Counted from the stretch's first letter, positions 1 through 9,584 are shown. The stretch is 64,000 nucleotides of DNA from Aureococcus anophagefferens (GCF_000186865.1 NW_008705579.1:634396-698395); one strand, 5' to 3'. Translations and numbers: made by a program. The notes: generated from the sequence alone by a model not told the origin.

Positions 1-124
1 TCTCGTGACACTCCCATCTATGGGCTAGCTTTTTGCCACTGCTCGTGCACTGCATTTAGCGATTCAAAAAAACCGGTGCAGCCATAGAGCGCCCGATGCC
101 CAGACAGCGTCGAGCGGTCCATCG

Positions 125-1177
125 ATGCGGGCGTGGACGCTGCTGAGCCTCGCGTGCGCCGCAGCGCTGGCGCCGCCGCAGGCTGCCCGCCGCCGCTCGT
201 CGAGGCTGCGCGCTGCCGCGCCCAACGACGACCCGGGCCCCAGCGACGCCGCCTTGCTCGACGTCGCGCTGTCGAGGCATCTCCACGCTGGCATCTGGGC
301 CGCGACCTTCGACGGCGGCGAGGAGAACCGCATCGCGCTCGACGCCGAGGGCCGCGCGTCGGCGGTGCGCGATCTCTACGCGGACGGCGGCGGCAGCGGC
401 CGCGGCGGCGCGCGGTCGGGGCTCTGGAGGATAGAGACGGTCGACGGCGAACCGACGGCGTGCGCCGTGACCGTCGTCCTGGGCAGGTACAGCCTGCAGG
501 CCGTCGCGGCGGCGAACTCGACGACGCTCCGGGGGACCGTGTTGGAGGGCGAGGTCGACGGCGACTTCGTCGGCCGCTTCGAGATGGCGCTCGCGAGCCC
601 CGCGGCGAACGCGTCCGCGATCGACGAGCGACTGGCCGCCGCGGAGGCGAAGCTCGCGCGGCGTCCGGCGCCGCCGCCGCGCTACACTCGCGCGGCCTTC
701 GCGGGCCGGCGCTGGCTGCTGGACGCGGTCTTCGAAAACGAGCCGGCGCAGTTCGTCCTCGATCTGCGAGAAAACGGCGAGTTCGTCGACACGGCGGAGC
801 GCGGGCGGCTCGGCGGCAACTGGGGCGTCTTCGACGACGGCGCCGCGCGGAAGGCGGCCGACGGCGCGGGCACGCACGTGTGGCTCTGGATCCGGCGGTC
901 CAAGTGTCGGGGCTACAACCTCCACGGCGACATGCGCCTCCACGGCAAGCCGTCCTACGGCGGCGGCGCCTCGCTCCAGCGCGAGCTCGCGGCGCGGTCC
1001 GGGGGAGACGCGCCCGCGCCGGACCGCGTCGCCGGCTTCGTCATCTACGGCGACATCCCCGACATGGAGTACTCGGCGCTCATCGGCACGTTCGAGCTGA
1101 CGCCGGCCGCGGCGCTGCCGCCGTCGCTCCTCGGGCGGCTCCCCATCCCGAGCGCCTGGGGGAGCTCCCTCACTTGA
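125..1177 (+). CDS. Putative plastid-targeted protein with two repeated beta-rich domains
   Basis: A 350-residue frame opens at the ATG at 125. Residues 1-16 form a hydrophobic signal peptide (ending ACAAALAPP), followed by an Arg/Ala-rich stretch; this resembles the bipartite presequence of heterokont plastid proteins, where ALAP or a similar motif marks the cleavage site. Two related segments follow, roughly residues 58-155 (starting near GIWAATFDGG) and 190-340 (starting near GRRWLLDAVFEN and containing GYNLHGDMRLHG and GFVIYGD). Both look like beta-strand-rich barrel modules. I do not recognise the family; a lipocalin-like stromal protein is possible but is inference. No intron is needed. 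The stop is followed at once by a short direct repeat. Codon use matches neighbouring genes. Confidence 0.7.
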   Translation: MRAWTLLSLACAAALAPPQAARRRSSRLRAAAPNDDPGPSDAALLDVALSRHLHAGIWAATFDGGEENRIALDAEGRASAVRDLYADGGGSGRGGARSGLWRIETVDGEPTACAVTVVLGRYSLQAVAAANSTTLRGTVLEGEVDGDFVGRFEMALASPAANASAIDERLAAAEAKLARRPAPPPRYTRAAFAGRRWLLDAVFENEPAQFVLDLRENGEFVDTAERGRLGGNWGVFDDGAARKAADGAGTHVWLWIRRSKCRGYNLHGDMRLHGKPSYGGGASLQRELAARSGGDAPAPDRVAGFVIYGDIPDMEYSALIGTFELTPAAALPPSLLGRLPIPSAWGSSLT

Positions 1178-1205
1178 ACGACGATGGGAAGCTCCCTCAC
1201 TTGAA
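1161..1205. repeat. Direct repeat across the end of the first gene
   Basis: The motif GGAGCTCCCTCACTTGAA (1161-1178) recurs almost exactly at 1187-1205. The first copy contains the stop codon TGA of the upstream gene (1175-1177). This looks like a small local duplication in the 3-prime untranslated region. Confidence 0.75.
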
Positions 1206-1281
1206 ATAAACATCAGCTTCTGAAACTCCCAGCACATAACTTGACGGAGCCATCCCGCCACTCGGCGTTCCCCGCCGCACT

Positions 1282-3395
1282 ATGGTGGGACCATTTCCGC
1301 GCCGCCGGGCCGTCGTGGCCTGCGCGCTCCTCGCGGCGCCGCGCCTCGCCGCGGCGCAGCGGGCGCGGCGGCTCCAGAAGGGCCCCAACGGCGGGAAGAA
1401 GCCGCCGCCCGGCGGCCCGCCGCCGGCCCACGACGACGGGTGGGAGGAGGACGGCGACGAGGACGAGGAGTGGGACGACGAGGAGTGGGACTGGGACGAC
1501 GAGGAGTGGGGGGACTGCGAGGATTGGGACGAGGGCTGCGAGGATTGGGACGAGGGCGAGGCCTACGGCTACGGCCACGGCGGCTACGGCTACGGCCACG
1601 GCGACGAGTGGCGGGACGAGGGCGAGGAGTGGCGCGGCGGCAAGGAGGGGAACCTCGAGGGCCATGAGTGGTGCCTCTGGGAGGTCACGGCGGAGTTCGT
1701 CAACTTCGGCGTCAACGGCGGCCGCTGCTTCGGCTGCTCCGGCATGGCCGACGAGGACGAGCTCGTGGCCCACTGCCGCGAGCTGTGCCTGAAGGACGCG
1801 GACTGCGTCGCCTTCGAGACCGCGCCGGACGGCGTCGATTTCTACGAATCCGAGTTCGAGGGGAAGCGCTACTACCTCGACGGCTTCGACCACAACGGCG
1901 TCAACTGCTGCCTCGAGCAGAGCAGGAAAAGGGTGCGAAATTCCCAACTTCAAAGGCTCCTATCTCGGCCGTTTTCCACTCGTTTCGGCTGATTTTTGGA
2001 CGAGCGATCATCTCTTGGAACGGCCTCGAAGCATGGATGCTTTTTCCGGAACGCGCGCGCGCGGAACACTCACGTTGAAGCGACGTTGAATCATCCTTTT
2101 CCTGCCCAGGCCTCGAGCACCACACGTCGTCCAACAAGGGCTCTCCAAATTCCTGGCAGAGGAGCGGCGACGTCGACGGCGACTGCCCCGCGGAGGTGTC
2201 GCTGTGGACGACGCGGGAGCTCGTCGAGGGCGAGGCCGAGTTCTGCGACCGCGACTACGGGCTGGATTTGGGCGTGTGCACGGCCTACGCGGAGTACGAC
2301 TTCGACGATTCCGAGGACGCGAACGTCGCCCGGAGGGACCTCTACCTCGAGCGGGGCTGCGCCGCGATCGTCGACGGGTTCTACTACTTCATCCTGGCGA
2401 TGTGTTTCCTCGCGGGCGCCCTCGTGACGTTCCTGGCCGCGGCCTGCTGGATTTTTGACGCCCTGCAGGACCAGGAGCGGAAGTCGCGGCTCCGGGCGGG
2501 CACGTGCGTCGTCGTCGTCGCGTCGGCGCTGGTCTGGTTCTTCGGCCTGCTGCCGGCGGTCTACTGGCTCCCTCCGGTCTACGAACTCTCCTACGCGGGC
2601 GCCGGCGTCGGGCTCGTCTTCGGCCTCGCGGCGCACGCGAAGCCCGTGAAAAAGCGCCTGCTGCCCCGGGTCGACGGCAAGACCTACTGCGTCTCGCCGG
2701 CGGGGGACGTGGCGCGGGTCGAGGCGGAGATGGTGCCGGCCATCGAGGCCGTGCCCATCGACCGGAGCCCCGTCGTCGTCGACGGCCGGCGCGAGCTCGA
2801 CGGCGCCCACGACGAGGAGAAGGAGGAGCGGTCGCCGGTCGCGCGGTCGCTCACGCCCTCCAAGGCCATCATGGCCGAGTCCCTCAAGTCGGTGCCGCGC
2901 GCCGGCGACGACGAGTACGACGTCTTCATCTCCCACTGCAAGAAGCTGCCGACGTCCGAGGACCGCGCGATCTGGCTCGCGGATCTGTTCGAGGGCGAGG
3001 GCCTCAAGGTCTTCTTCGACCGGAGCGACCTGCTGGAGATCAGCGAGGCGGCCCTGCGCGACGCCGTGCGCGCGTCGCGCGTCATCGTCACCGTCGTCGA
3101 CCCCGTGACCTTCGACAGCGTCTGGGTCGCGAACGAGAACGCCTGGGCCAAGGACCTCGGCAAGCCCATCGTCGCGTTCTACGACCGCGACCGCCACGCG
3201 TGGGACGAGATCAGCAAGTGGGTGCCCCTCCACCCGCACGTCTTCGCGCGCCAGGCCATCCCCTACACGAAGGACTACCGCACGGAGGCCAAGGACAAGC
3301 TCCTCCGCCAGGTCGACCTCGCGCGCCGCGACGCGACGGTCCGCGGCCACGCGGCGCTCAAGGGGCTCCACGCCGCGGGCTCCGCGACCTTCTAA
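1282..3395 (+). CDS. TIR-domain membrane receptor-like protein (two exons, introner-split)
   Basis: Exons 1282-1909 and 2110-3395 join in frame into 637 residues once the introner is removed. The order is: signal peptide (1-25); an Asp/Glu/Trp-rich tract with Gly-Tyr-His repeats (about 50-120); a Cys-rich extracellular segment resembling PAN/apple modules (about 128-212); three hydrophobic segments (about 296-326, 340-365 and 369-386); and a cytosolic TIR domain (about 477-620) opening with YDVFISH. The TIR motif SVWVANENAW keeps a Glu where plant and SARM1 TIR domains have their NADase glutamate. Known TIR domains act as signalling scaffolds or NAD-cleaving enzymes. By inference this is a surface receptor that signals through TIR. 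The ligand is unknown. Confidence 0.8.
1910..2109 (+). mobile_element. Introner A-type, acting as intron (GC-AG, phase 1)
   Basis: This 200-nt AT-richer insert lies between two copies of GCCTCGAG (1910-1917 and 2110-2117). The ends are CAGAGCAGGAAAAG and CTTTTCCTGCCCAG, an imperfect 14-bp inverted repeat. Splicing from the GC of the left duplication to the CAG of the right terminus restores the uninterrupted frame. It carries the core TTCGGCTGATTTTTGGACG shared by all introners in the window. Confidence 0.92.
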
Positions 3396-3439
3396 AGGCA
3401 CCTCGATCGAAGCGCTCGAGTCGGCCGTTACGCCGCGCG

Positions 3440-3493
3440 GGCCCGTCGTCGCCGCGCCCGGAGGACAGTCTCCCCCCGGGCGCCGCGAGTCAT
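3440..3493 (-). promoter_or_regulatory. Candidate SECIS element in the SelW-like 3-prime UTR
   Basis: On the minus strand an ATGA (3493-3490) is followed by a GC-rich hairpin whose arms TCGC...GCGCCCGG and CCGGGCGC...GCGA pair fully. It closes over a loop of about 14 nt (GGGGAGACTGTCCT), and GA dinucleotides follow the 3-prime arm. The ATGA quartet, a helix of about 12 bp and a large apical loop fit the general SECIS plan. The usual AA in the apical loop is not obvious, so this is a candidate only. Confidence 0.5.
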
Positions 3494-3518
3494 CTCGCCC
3501 GGCGCGGTGTTCCGCGGC

Positions 3519-3878
3519 CTACTTGAGCTTCTGGAGCGACTTCTTGATCTCCGGCACGGCGCGGTGGCCGTACTTGGAGAAGAGGTCCTTCTGACTGCCA
3601 GACCAGACCTGCGTCTTCGCGCCGTCGGTCGTCGCGTCGATGGTGACCTTGATGGGGTACGCGTCGACGCGGTTCGGCGACACGTCCGCGCCGGGGAACT
3701 CGTCGAGGATCGCCTGTTTGGCAGCAGAGAACTCCTGCTGCCCCCCGTCTCAGTTCTTGCAGTAGGTCACCAGGAAGCTCGGCGCCATCTTGCTCGACGA
3801 CGGCGACGACGACTCGCGGAGCACGTGGAGCGAGGCGGCGGTGGCGAAGGTCGACAGCAGCAAAGCGATCGGTTTCAT
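3519..3878 (-). CDS. SelW/Rdx-family selenoprotein with in-frame UGA
   Basis: Read from the ATG at 3878, a signal-peptide-like start (MKPIALLLSTFATAAS) leads to the motif TYCKN, then an in-frame TGA at 3750-3752, then 76 more sense codons to TAG at 3519-3521. The TGA sits exactly at the second position of a CxxU redox motif (C40, U43). The sequence after it (AAKQAILDEFPGADV, then PEIKKSLQKLK) matches the layout of selenoprotein W: redox loop, helix, DEFPG turn, strands, C-terminal helix. SelW proteins are thioredoxin-fold redox proteins. A stem-loop with SECIS features starts 25 nt after the stop. The product would be 119 residues. Reading the TGA as a stop would leave a 42-residue peptide ending just before the active site. 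Pelagophytes are known for large selenoproteomes. Confidence 0.8.
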
Positions 3879-4144
3879 GCAAGGCGTGCGCGCGACGAGC
3901 AGCGGCGGCGCGCGACGGTGCGGGCGTCGAGCGGGCGCGGAGCCTCGGAGCGCCGAGCGGCAGCTCGCCGCTAGGCTAGGAGAGGTTAACAGCTAGAGGG
4001 CCTACCCGGGGGGTTTGCGGCACCAGGCCTCGCGGCACTGGGACTCCAAGCCTAGCCGCGACCGCCGCACCGTCAGCCTCGCCACAGCGAGCTTGGCAGC
4101 CACCCTCGTCGTCGCGCGACACTGCACGCCACGCGTCGACGACG

Positions 4145-5521
4145 ATGGCGTCCGACGCCGACGAGCGCAGAAAAAAGTGGCGCTGCGACGTCGCCGCGTC
4201 GTCGATCTTCGCCGCGGGCCAGGGGTCGCCCGTGCCGTTCCTCATGGCGGCGCTGCCCCTCGCCGGCGCCGCGGCGACTTTGACCATATGCATCCCCGGC
4301 GAGCTGCGGCGCGTCGTGCTGCGGTCCTGCGCCATCTCCGCCGCGGCCTACGGCGCGACGCGCCACCTGCTGCCGGTCATCGGCGCCAAGGTGCCCGCGG
4401 CCAAGTACGGCTGCGACCTCCTGAAGCGGCCCGCGCGCGAGCCCATCGGTGCCGCGGACAAGACCGTGCCCGAGTCGCTGGGCCTCGTGAGCGGCGTCTG
4501 CTTCGTCCTCGCCCTCGTCGTCACGCAGAGCTTCCAGAAGGAGCAGTCGCCGGAGTACTCCGCCGCGATGCTCAGCGTCGTCTTCGCGGTGCTTCTGGGC
4601 TTCGCGGACGACGTGCTGGACCTCGAGTGGAAGTACAAGTACGTCCTGCCGCCGCTCATGTCGCTGCCGCTGCTGAGCGCCTACGGCGGCGGCACGACGG
4701 TCGCGCCGCCGCGGGTGCTGCGGGAGCTGCTCGTGCGCGGCGCGGACCTGAGCGCCGCGGGCGCGTTTCTCGACGCGGCGCTCTCGGCGCTCGGCGGCGG
4801 CGTCGACGCCGCGGGGCGGGGGCTCGTGGACCTCGGGCTGGCCTACAAGGTCTACATGGTGCTGCTCGCCGTCTTCTGCACGAACGCGATCAACATCTAC
4901 GCGGGCGTCAACGGGCTCGAGGCGGGCCAGACGTACGCGACGGGCGTCGCGATCTTGATCATGAGCGCCGTCGAGCTCGGGCGCGCCGTCGGCGACGACG
5001 GCGTCTTCGACGAGGCGGAGAACGCCATGGCGCGGCACCATCTGTTCTCCGTGACGCTCATGCTGCCGTTCTGCGCGACGACCCTGGCGCTGCTGAAGTC
5101 GAACTGGTTCCCCGCGGAGGTCTTCGTCGGCGACACGTTCACGAATTACGCGGGCATGACGCTGGCCGTCGTCGCCATCCTGGGGCACTTTCCCGTCATG
5201 CTCATGGCGTTGATGGTGCCGCAGCTGCTCAACTTTCTGATCAGCGTGCCGCAGCTCTTCAAGCTCCGGCCGTGCCCGAGGCACCGGCTCCCGACGTTCG
5301 ACGAGGCGACGGGCTACCTGCGCTTCTCGCGCGTCAACGACCGGGCGACGACGGTGCCCGACGGGGCGAACATCATGAACCTGACGCTCATCAACGCCGC
5401 GCTCCGCGCGTGCCGGGGTCTGACGGAGCCCGCGCTCGCGGCGCTCCTGCTCGCGCTCCAGGCCGCGACCTGCGCCGCGGCCGTCGCGCTCCGCTTCTGC
5501 CTCGTCGGCCGCGTCTACTGA
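4145..5521 (+). CDS. ALG7: UDP-GlcNAc:dolichyl-phosphate GlcNAc-1-phosphate transferase
   Basis: This 458-residue polytopic membrane protein catalyses the first committed step of N-glycan assembly: transfer of GlcNAc-1-P from UDP-GlcNAc to dolichyl phosphate at the ER membrane. The family signatures are clear: GFADDVLDLEWKYK near residue 153 (catalytic Asp pair), TNAINIYAGVNGLE near 246, GDTFTNYAGM near 328 and the HRLPTFD loop near 380. About ten hydrophobic helices are visible, as expected for eukaryotic DPAGT1/ALG7, and the length is close to normal. The ATG at 4145 is the first in frame that gives a compact N-terminus. It is a single-exon gene. The next gene (pyrophosphatase) converges with its stop 55 bp away. 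Confidence 0.95.
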   Translation: MASDADERRKKWRCDVAASSIFAAGQGSPVPFLMAALPLAGAAATLTICIPGELRRVVLRSCAISAAAYGATRHLLPVIGAKVPAAKYGCDLLKRPAREPIGAADKTVPESLGLVSGVCFVLALVVTQSFQKEQSPEYSAAMLSVVFAVLLGFADDVLDLEWKYKYVLPPLMSLPLLSAYGGGTTVAPPRVLRELLVRGADLSAAGAFLDAALSALGGGVDAAGRGLVDLGLAYKVYMVLLAVFCTNAINIYAGVNGLEAGQTYATGVAILIMSAVELGRAVGDDGVFDEAENAMARHHLFSVTLMLPFCATTLALLKSNWFPAEVFVGDTFTNYAGMTLAVVAILGHFPVMLMALMVPQLLNFLISVPQLFKLRPCPRHRLPTFDEATGYLRFSRVNDRATTVPDGANIMNLTLINAALRACRGLTEPALAALLLALQAATCAAAVALRFCLVGRVY

Positions 5522-5575
5522 CGGAATTTTGTTAAAACACGAGGGCGATAGAAAAGGGGAGGGGGGCTGGGCGCC

Positions 5576-6625
5576 TCACGCGCTCACGCGCGCGGGCAGC
5601 GCCGCGTCGTAGGCGACGGGCGCCTGGGAGAGCGTCTTCGTGATGGACGAGTCGCGGCGGAGGTGGCGGAGGTGCTCGTGGCCCGTGCCCGGGACGTGGA
5701 GGTCCTCGTGGCCCTTGCCCTCCTTGATGAGCTCGAGGTAGGACTCGTGCGTCTCGTGGATGACCTTGAGCGCGTAGGCCGCGGGCAGGCACCGCTCCTC
5801 GAAGGCGAACTTGTTCGGCGGCTTGCCGTCGGGGATCTTGTAGGTCCGGAACCACTCGCGGATGAGGCCGACGGTGCCCGGCAGGAGCCGCTCGACGTCG
5901 TCGACGTCGTTGAGCTCCGACGCCCAGCGGTCCTCGGCGTCGATGGCGACGACCTTCCAGTCCGTCTCGTCGTCGTCGATCATGGCCAGCACGCCCAGCA
6001 CCTTGACGGCGCGGATCTCGCCCGTGCGGACCTGGCGGAGGCCGATCTCGCAGACGTCGAGCGGGTCGTTGTCGCCCGGGTAGCCCGTGTCCGGCGACGT
6101 GTGGCGCGGGTCCTCCCAGGTCCGCGGGAAGCAGCCGTAGTTGAAGAAGATGTCGCCCTTCTTGAACTCGCGGAGCACGCCCTTCTTCGTGTCCTGCTTG
6201 ATCGGCGTGACGTGCTCGTTCGTCGCGACCTCGAACTTCTTGCGCGTGCACTTGGGGATCTCGCAGACGAAGTTGAAGGTCGGCGTGCTCGACTCCGGCG
6301 CGCCGTCCGCGGCGACGAGGGGCACGTCGTGCCAGAGGCTCAGCTCCTTCGTCGACCCGGACCGGCCCGCGGCGCGCGGCGCGTCCAGGACGTGGACGCG
6401 GTAGTCCGTCGTGTTCGCGGAGCCGCGCTCGAGCACGAGCGTGTTGAGCTCGTCGAGGCGCGCGTCGTGGGCCTCGGCCTTGCTCAGCCGCGGCGAGCCC
6501 GGCTCCTCGAGGGGCTCGGCGTCGCTACCGCGCCGGTCGCGCCGCCGCTGCTTGAGGAGCACCGCCAGGGACACGGCGACGGCCGCGGCGCTGATGGCCG
6601 TCGTGATGTGCTCGGCCTTGGGCAT
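5576..6625 (-). CDS. Soluble (family I) inorganic pyrophosphatase with N-terminal membrane anchor
   Basis: The 349-residue product hydrolyses pyrophosphate to two phosphates, pulling biosynthetic reactions forward. The family I signature DNDPLDVCEIG lies near residue 181 with the metal-binding aspartates intact. Other conserved stretches (FNFVCEIP, KGDIFFNYGCFPRTWEDP, VKVLGVLAMIDDDETDWK) follow the order seen in eukaryotic enzymes. Residues 7-24 form a hydrophobic segment followed by an Arg-rich patch, so the enzyme may be membrane-anchored or targeted to an organelle; cytosolic paralogues normally lack this. The ATG at 6625 begins the only long frame here. It is a single exon. Confidence 0.95.
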   Translation of the reverse strand: MPKAEHITTAISAAAVAVSLAVLLKQRRRDRRGSDAEPLEEPGSPRLSKAEAHDARLDELNTLVLERGSANTTDYRVHVLDAPRAAGRSGSTKELSLWHDVPLVAADGAPESSTPTFNFVCEIPKCTRKKFEVATNEHVTPIKQDTKKGVLREFKKGDIFFNYGCFPRTWEDPRHTSPDTGYPGDNDPLDVCEIGLRQVRTGEIRAVKVLGVLAMIDDDETDWKVVAIDAEDRWASELNDVDDVERLLPGTVGLIREWFRTYKIPDGKPPNKFAFEERCLPAAYALKVIHETHESYLELIKEGKGHEDLHVPGTGHEHLRHLRRDSSITKTLSQAPVAYDAALPARVSA

Positions 6626-7416
6626 GGTGGTGTGCTGCGACGCGCTGCGACGCGACGGGACTGAGGCTTCGGGAGGTTCAGCAGGCGCCCACGTCGCCTC
6701 TGTGAATTTTGCGAACCTTCAGATCATGCAAGAGCCGCCCGGGATAAATCCCGCGGTACCTCATGCCGGATTCTTCGATCGCGGGCCCGGCACCCACCCA
6801 CCCACCTCCTGGCCAATCAGGGACCTCCGTTTCGTTAGTTGCCTTCAAGTTGCCGCTCGCAAAATCGCCACAACGCGCGCGCGATTCCGCGCGCGCGCTC
6901 TCTCGTGTCGCGGAGCTGCGCGGTCCAATCTCCGCTTTGCGATGAGAACGGGCACCCGCGCCGCTCGACTCGCCGCGGCGAGAAGCGGCGCTTGCCCAGA
7001 GACGACGATAGCGGCGTGAAGACACGTCGCCGAGGCGCCGCGCGACCGTCAGCCGCGGCACCGCGGGTCATGACCGCGCGCGCGCGCGCGCGTTACAAGT
7101 ACCCATCAGTACACTGTAGATTTTCCAAACCAGGCCTCCGGACCCACCCACCCACCTCGCCATGAGGTTCGAATCTTTTGTCCGTGGGTGGCTCGTGGAT
7201 CATGTCCTGTATTATTATTGTGCAACCGTTTGGGGCAAAGGTTGAGTCTGCGCCGCGGCGGCCGCCGCTCGCGCGACGCTTCCGTCGACGTGAAGTAACA
7301 CGCGGCCGTCTCGACGCGACGCACAACCACAACAAGCCGGCACCCCGGCCGAATCGACGACCGTGGACTCGCGGTTCGCGTAAATTATTCGAGAGCGCCG
7401 CGGCGGGAAAATATGA
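6626..7416. other. Intergenic stretch without a supported gene
   Basis: About 790 bp lie between the start of the pyrophosphatase and the 3-prime end of a small minus-strand gene. It holds a 14-bp palindrome CGGGATAAATCCCG (6740-6753), a CCAAT box near 6810, two copies of a CCCACCCACCTC tract (near 6795 and 7147) and an alternating CG run (7075-7092). No open frame here shows protein-like composition. It probably contains the pyrophosphatase promoter. Confidence 0.5.
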
Positions 7417-7897
7417 CTACATGATGTTGCCCGTGTCGTCGTCGACGTCGTAGGGGTAGCTCGGGTAGTCGTCGACGCTCTCGGGCGCGTCGTCCTCCGG
7501 GACAGCCGTTGACCTACAAAGAAGAAGGACGTCGCGCGGCGCGAATCGTCTCGCGGCGTCGGACGCGGCGCGCGCGCGGATAGGAGCTACAGCAGTCCCA
7601 GTCGATGTCGGACGCGCAGAAGATCATCGAGAGGTACGAGGGCGCGGGCGACACGGGCGCGACGTTTTTCGGCGGGCTCTCGTCGAGGACCATGAACGAG
7701 CGTCGAATGTCGCGCCTGAGCTCGACGACGAGCGGATCGTCGCGGTGGTCTTCTTTGAGGTTCAGCGCCTTCAAATCCAGTTCGCCCAGGCCTTCGACGT
7801 CCGGCGAGACGGCCGCGAGACGGCGCGGCGCGTCGGGTTTCGCGCGAGGCGTCTGGTCGTCGGTTTTTTGCGTTTTTTTCAGCTCGCGATAGTACAT
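7417..7897 (-). CDS. Small hypothetical acidic protein (two exons)
   Basis: A proposed gene of 126 residues runs from the ATG at 7897: exon 7897-7614, intron 7613-7514 (100 nt, GT-AG), exon 7513-7417. The exon lengths sum to a multiple of three. The product begins MYYRELKKTQKTDDQTPRAK, has a helical middle (about residues 40-75) and ends in an acidic Tyr/Pro/Asp tail closing with DDDTGNIM. I recognise no domain. The splice sites were chosen because they join two stretches of protein-like sequence in frame; other junctions are possible. It is divergent from the EHD gene and shares its upstream region. Confidence 0.45.
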
Positions 7898-8231
7898 GAG
7901 TGCGCGGCCCCGGCGTCGTCGCGGTGCGGTCGACGACGAAGACGGACGAGGTGTGCAAATGACCAAAAGATGACCGCTGGCGCCGCGCGCCGACGTGAGA
8001 ACCGGTGTCTGGGCCTCTGTGGCAACAGACCTCGTTTGTGGCCGCAGCTCGATCGAGCGTCTCCACAGCCCGCCGCGCGCGCCGCCGAGCCGCGCCGCTC
8101 GCAGCCGCCGCCGCGCCCGAGCGTCGAGGCCGCCCCGACTCGTCCCGGACACCCGCGCGACGCGCCCGCCGCCGCGCCGCCGCTGCGCGAGCCACAAACA
8201 CACGGAAACAACCGCCGCGCCCGCGACGGCC
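7898..8231. promoter_or_regulatory. Divergent intergenic region upstream of the EHD gene
   Basis: This 334-bp region separates the proposed starts of a small minus-strand gene and the plus-strand EHD gene, so it probably drives both. It is GC-rich. I see no TATA box and no conserved site that I can name. Confidence 0.35.
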
Positions 8232-9584
8232 ATGGAGGAGCTCTTCTACGGCAAGAAGAAGGCGGAGAACATGCCGAGCACGCCGCCGCCGCCGAGCGCG
8301 TGCGACGCGGAGAAGAAGGACTACGTGCTCCGCGAGCTGTCCAAGGTCTACGCGTCGGTCTTCCGCCCCGTCGAGGAAGCCACAAAGTTCGACGTTTTTT
8401 ATTCGTCGCTCCTCAACGAGGCCGAGTTCCGGACGCCGCCCATGGTGCTGCTCATCGGCCCCTACAGCGTCGGCAAGACGACGTTCATCGAGTACCTGCT
8501 GGGCAAGAGCTTCCCCGGGGAAAGGGTGGGGCCGGAGCCGACGACGGACCGGTTCACGGCGGTCATGTACGGCGAGGACGAGCGCACGATCCCCGGCAAC
8601 GCGCTGACGGTGGCGCCGAACTCGCCGTTCCGCGCGCTCCAGCGCGAGGGCAACAACTTCCTGAGCCGCTTCGAGGGGTCCATGTGCACGAGCCCGCTCC
8701 TCGAGCACCTCACGCTCATCGACACGCCGGGCGTGCTCTCCGGCGAGAAGCAGCGCGTCGCGCGCAACTACGACTTCGACGTCGTCGTCCAGTGGTTCGC
8801 GGAGCGCGTGGATCTGATCATCCTGCTCTTCGACCCCTTCAAGCTCGACATCTCGGACGAGCTCATGTCGGTGATCAAGGGCTTCAAGGGCCACGAGGAC
8901 AAGGTCCGCGTCGTGCTCAACAAGGCCGACAGCGTGAGCCAGCAGCAGCTCATGCGCGTCTACGGCGCGCTCATGTGGTCCCTGGGCAAGGTGCTCAACA
9001 CGCCCGAGGTCTGCCGCGTCTACGTCGGGTCGTTCCACGACGAGGAGCTGCGGGACCCGGACACGGCGCCGCTCCTCGCCGCGGAGATGTCGGACCTGCT
9101 GGCGGACCTGCGGGACCTGCCGCACCAGTCGGCGATGCGCCGCGTCAACGAGCTCGTCAAGCGCGCGCGGCTGCTCAAGGCGCACGCGTACCTGCTCGAC
9201 CACCTCCGCGCGCAGATGCCGTCGGTCTACGGCTTCGACAAGAAGAAGAAGGAGCTTCTGGACACGATGCCGGCCCAGTTCCGCACGGTCTGCCGCGCGC
9301 GGGGCCTGAGCCCCGGCGACTTTCCCGACATCGGCAAGTTCACGACCGTCGCGCGCGAGATCGACTTCACGGAGTTCCCGAAGATCGCCGGCGGCCGCCT
9401 CCGCAAGGGCAAGGCCATGACAGACCTCGACCACGCGTTGAACGTCACGATCCCGGGCCTCATGGAGTTCCTCCCGCGCGGCAGGCGCGACGACGACCCG
9501 AAGCCCGAGGCCGAGCCCGTCGCAGACGCGGAGCCCGTCGCCGCGCCCGAGGCCGTCGTCCTCGAGACCGTCGCCAAGTCCTAG
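8232..9584 (+). CDS. EHD-type dynamin-like GTPase/ATPase (lacks EH domain)
   Basis: A 450-residue protein related to EHD membrane-remodelling ATPases, which tubulate endosomal membranes. The P-loop GPYSVGKTTFIEYLLG is at about residue 76, switch motif IDTPGVLSGEKQR at about 163 and NKAD at about 230. Conserved EHD text such as VFYSSLLNEAEF, FDPFKLDISDE and the helical segment after residue 290 is present. Classical EHDs end in a calcium-binding EH domain of about 100 residues. Here the chain ends with an acidic Glu/Pro/Ala tail instead, as in some protist EHDs. The start ATG (8232) sits in a CCATGG context. It is a single exon, and the 3-prime end lies 18 bp from the convergent neighbour. Confidence 0.9.
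   Translation: MEELFYGKKKAENMPSTPPPPSACDAEKKDYVLRELSKVYASVFRPVEEATKFDVFYSSLLNEAEFRTPPMVLLIGPYSVGKTTFIEYLLGKSFPGERVGPEPTTDRFTAVMYGEDERTIPGNALTVAPNSPFRALQREGNNFLSRFEGSMCTSPLLEHLTLIDTPGVLSGEKQRVARNYDFDVVVQWFAERVDLIILLFDPFKLDISDELMSVIKGFKGHEDKVRVVLNKADSVSQQQLMRVYGALMWSLGKVLNTPEVCRVYVGSFHDEELRDPDTAPLLAAEMSDLLADLRDLPHQSAMRRVNELVKRARLLKAHAYLLDHLRAQMPSVYGFDKKKKELLDTMPAQFRTVCRARGLSPGDFPDIGKFTTVAREIDFTEFPKIAGGRLRKGKAMTDLDHALNVTIPGLMEFLPRGRRDDDPKPEAEPVADAEPVAAPEAVVLETVAKS

Noticed and set aside
2091..3401. Long minus-strand frame opposite the TIR gene
   Set aside because: It mirrors the codon structure of the TIR gene and has Arg/Val/Asp shadow composition without domains.
7075..7092. Nine CG dinucleotides in a row, possible Z-DNA
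   Set aside because: In DNA of about 70% GC such runs are not rare, and nothing around it suggests a role.
7166..7175. GGTTCGAATC, similar to a tRNA T-loop/B-box
   Set aside because: The flanking bases do not form a T-stem or acceptor stem, and no A-box or cloverleaf can be built.
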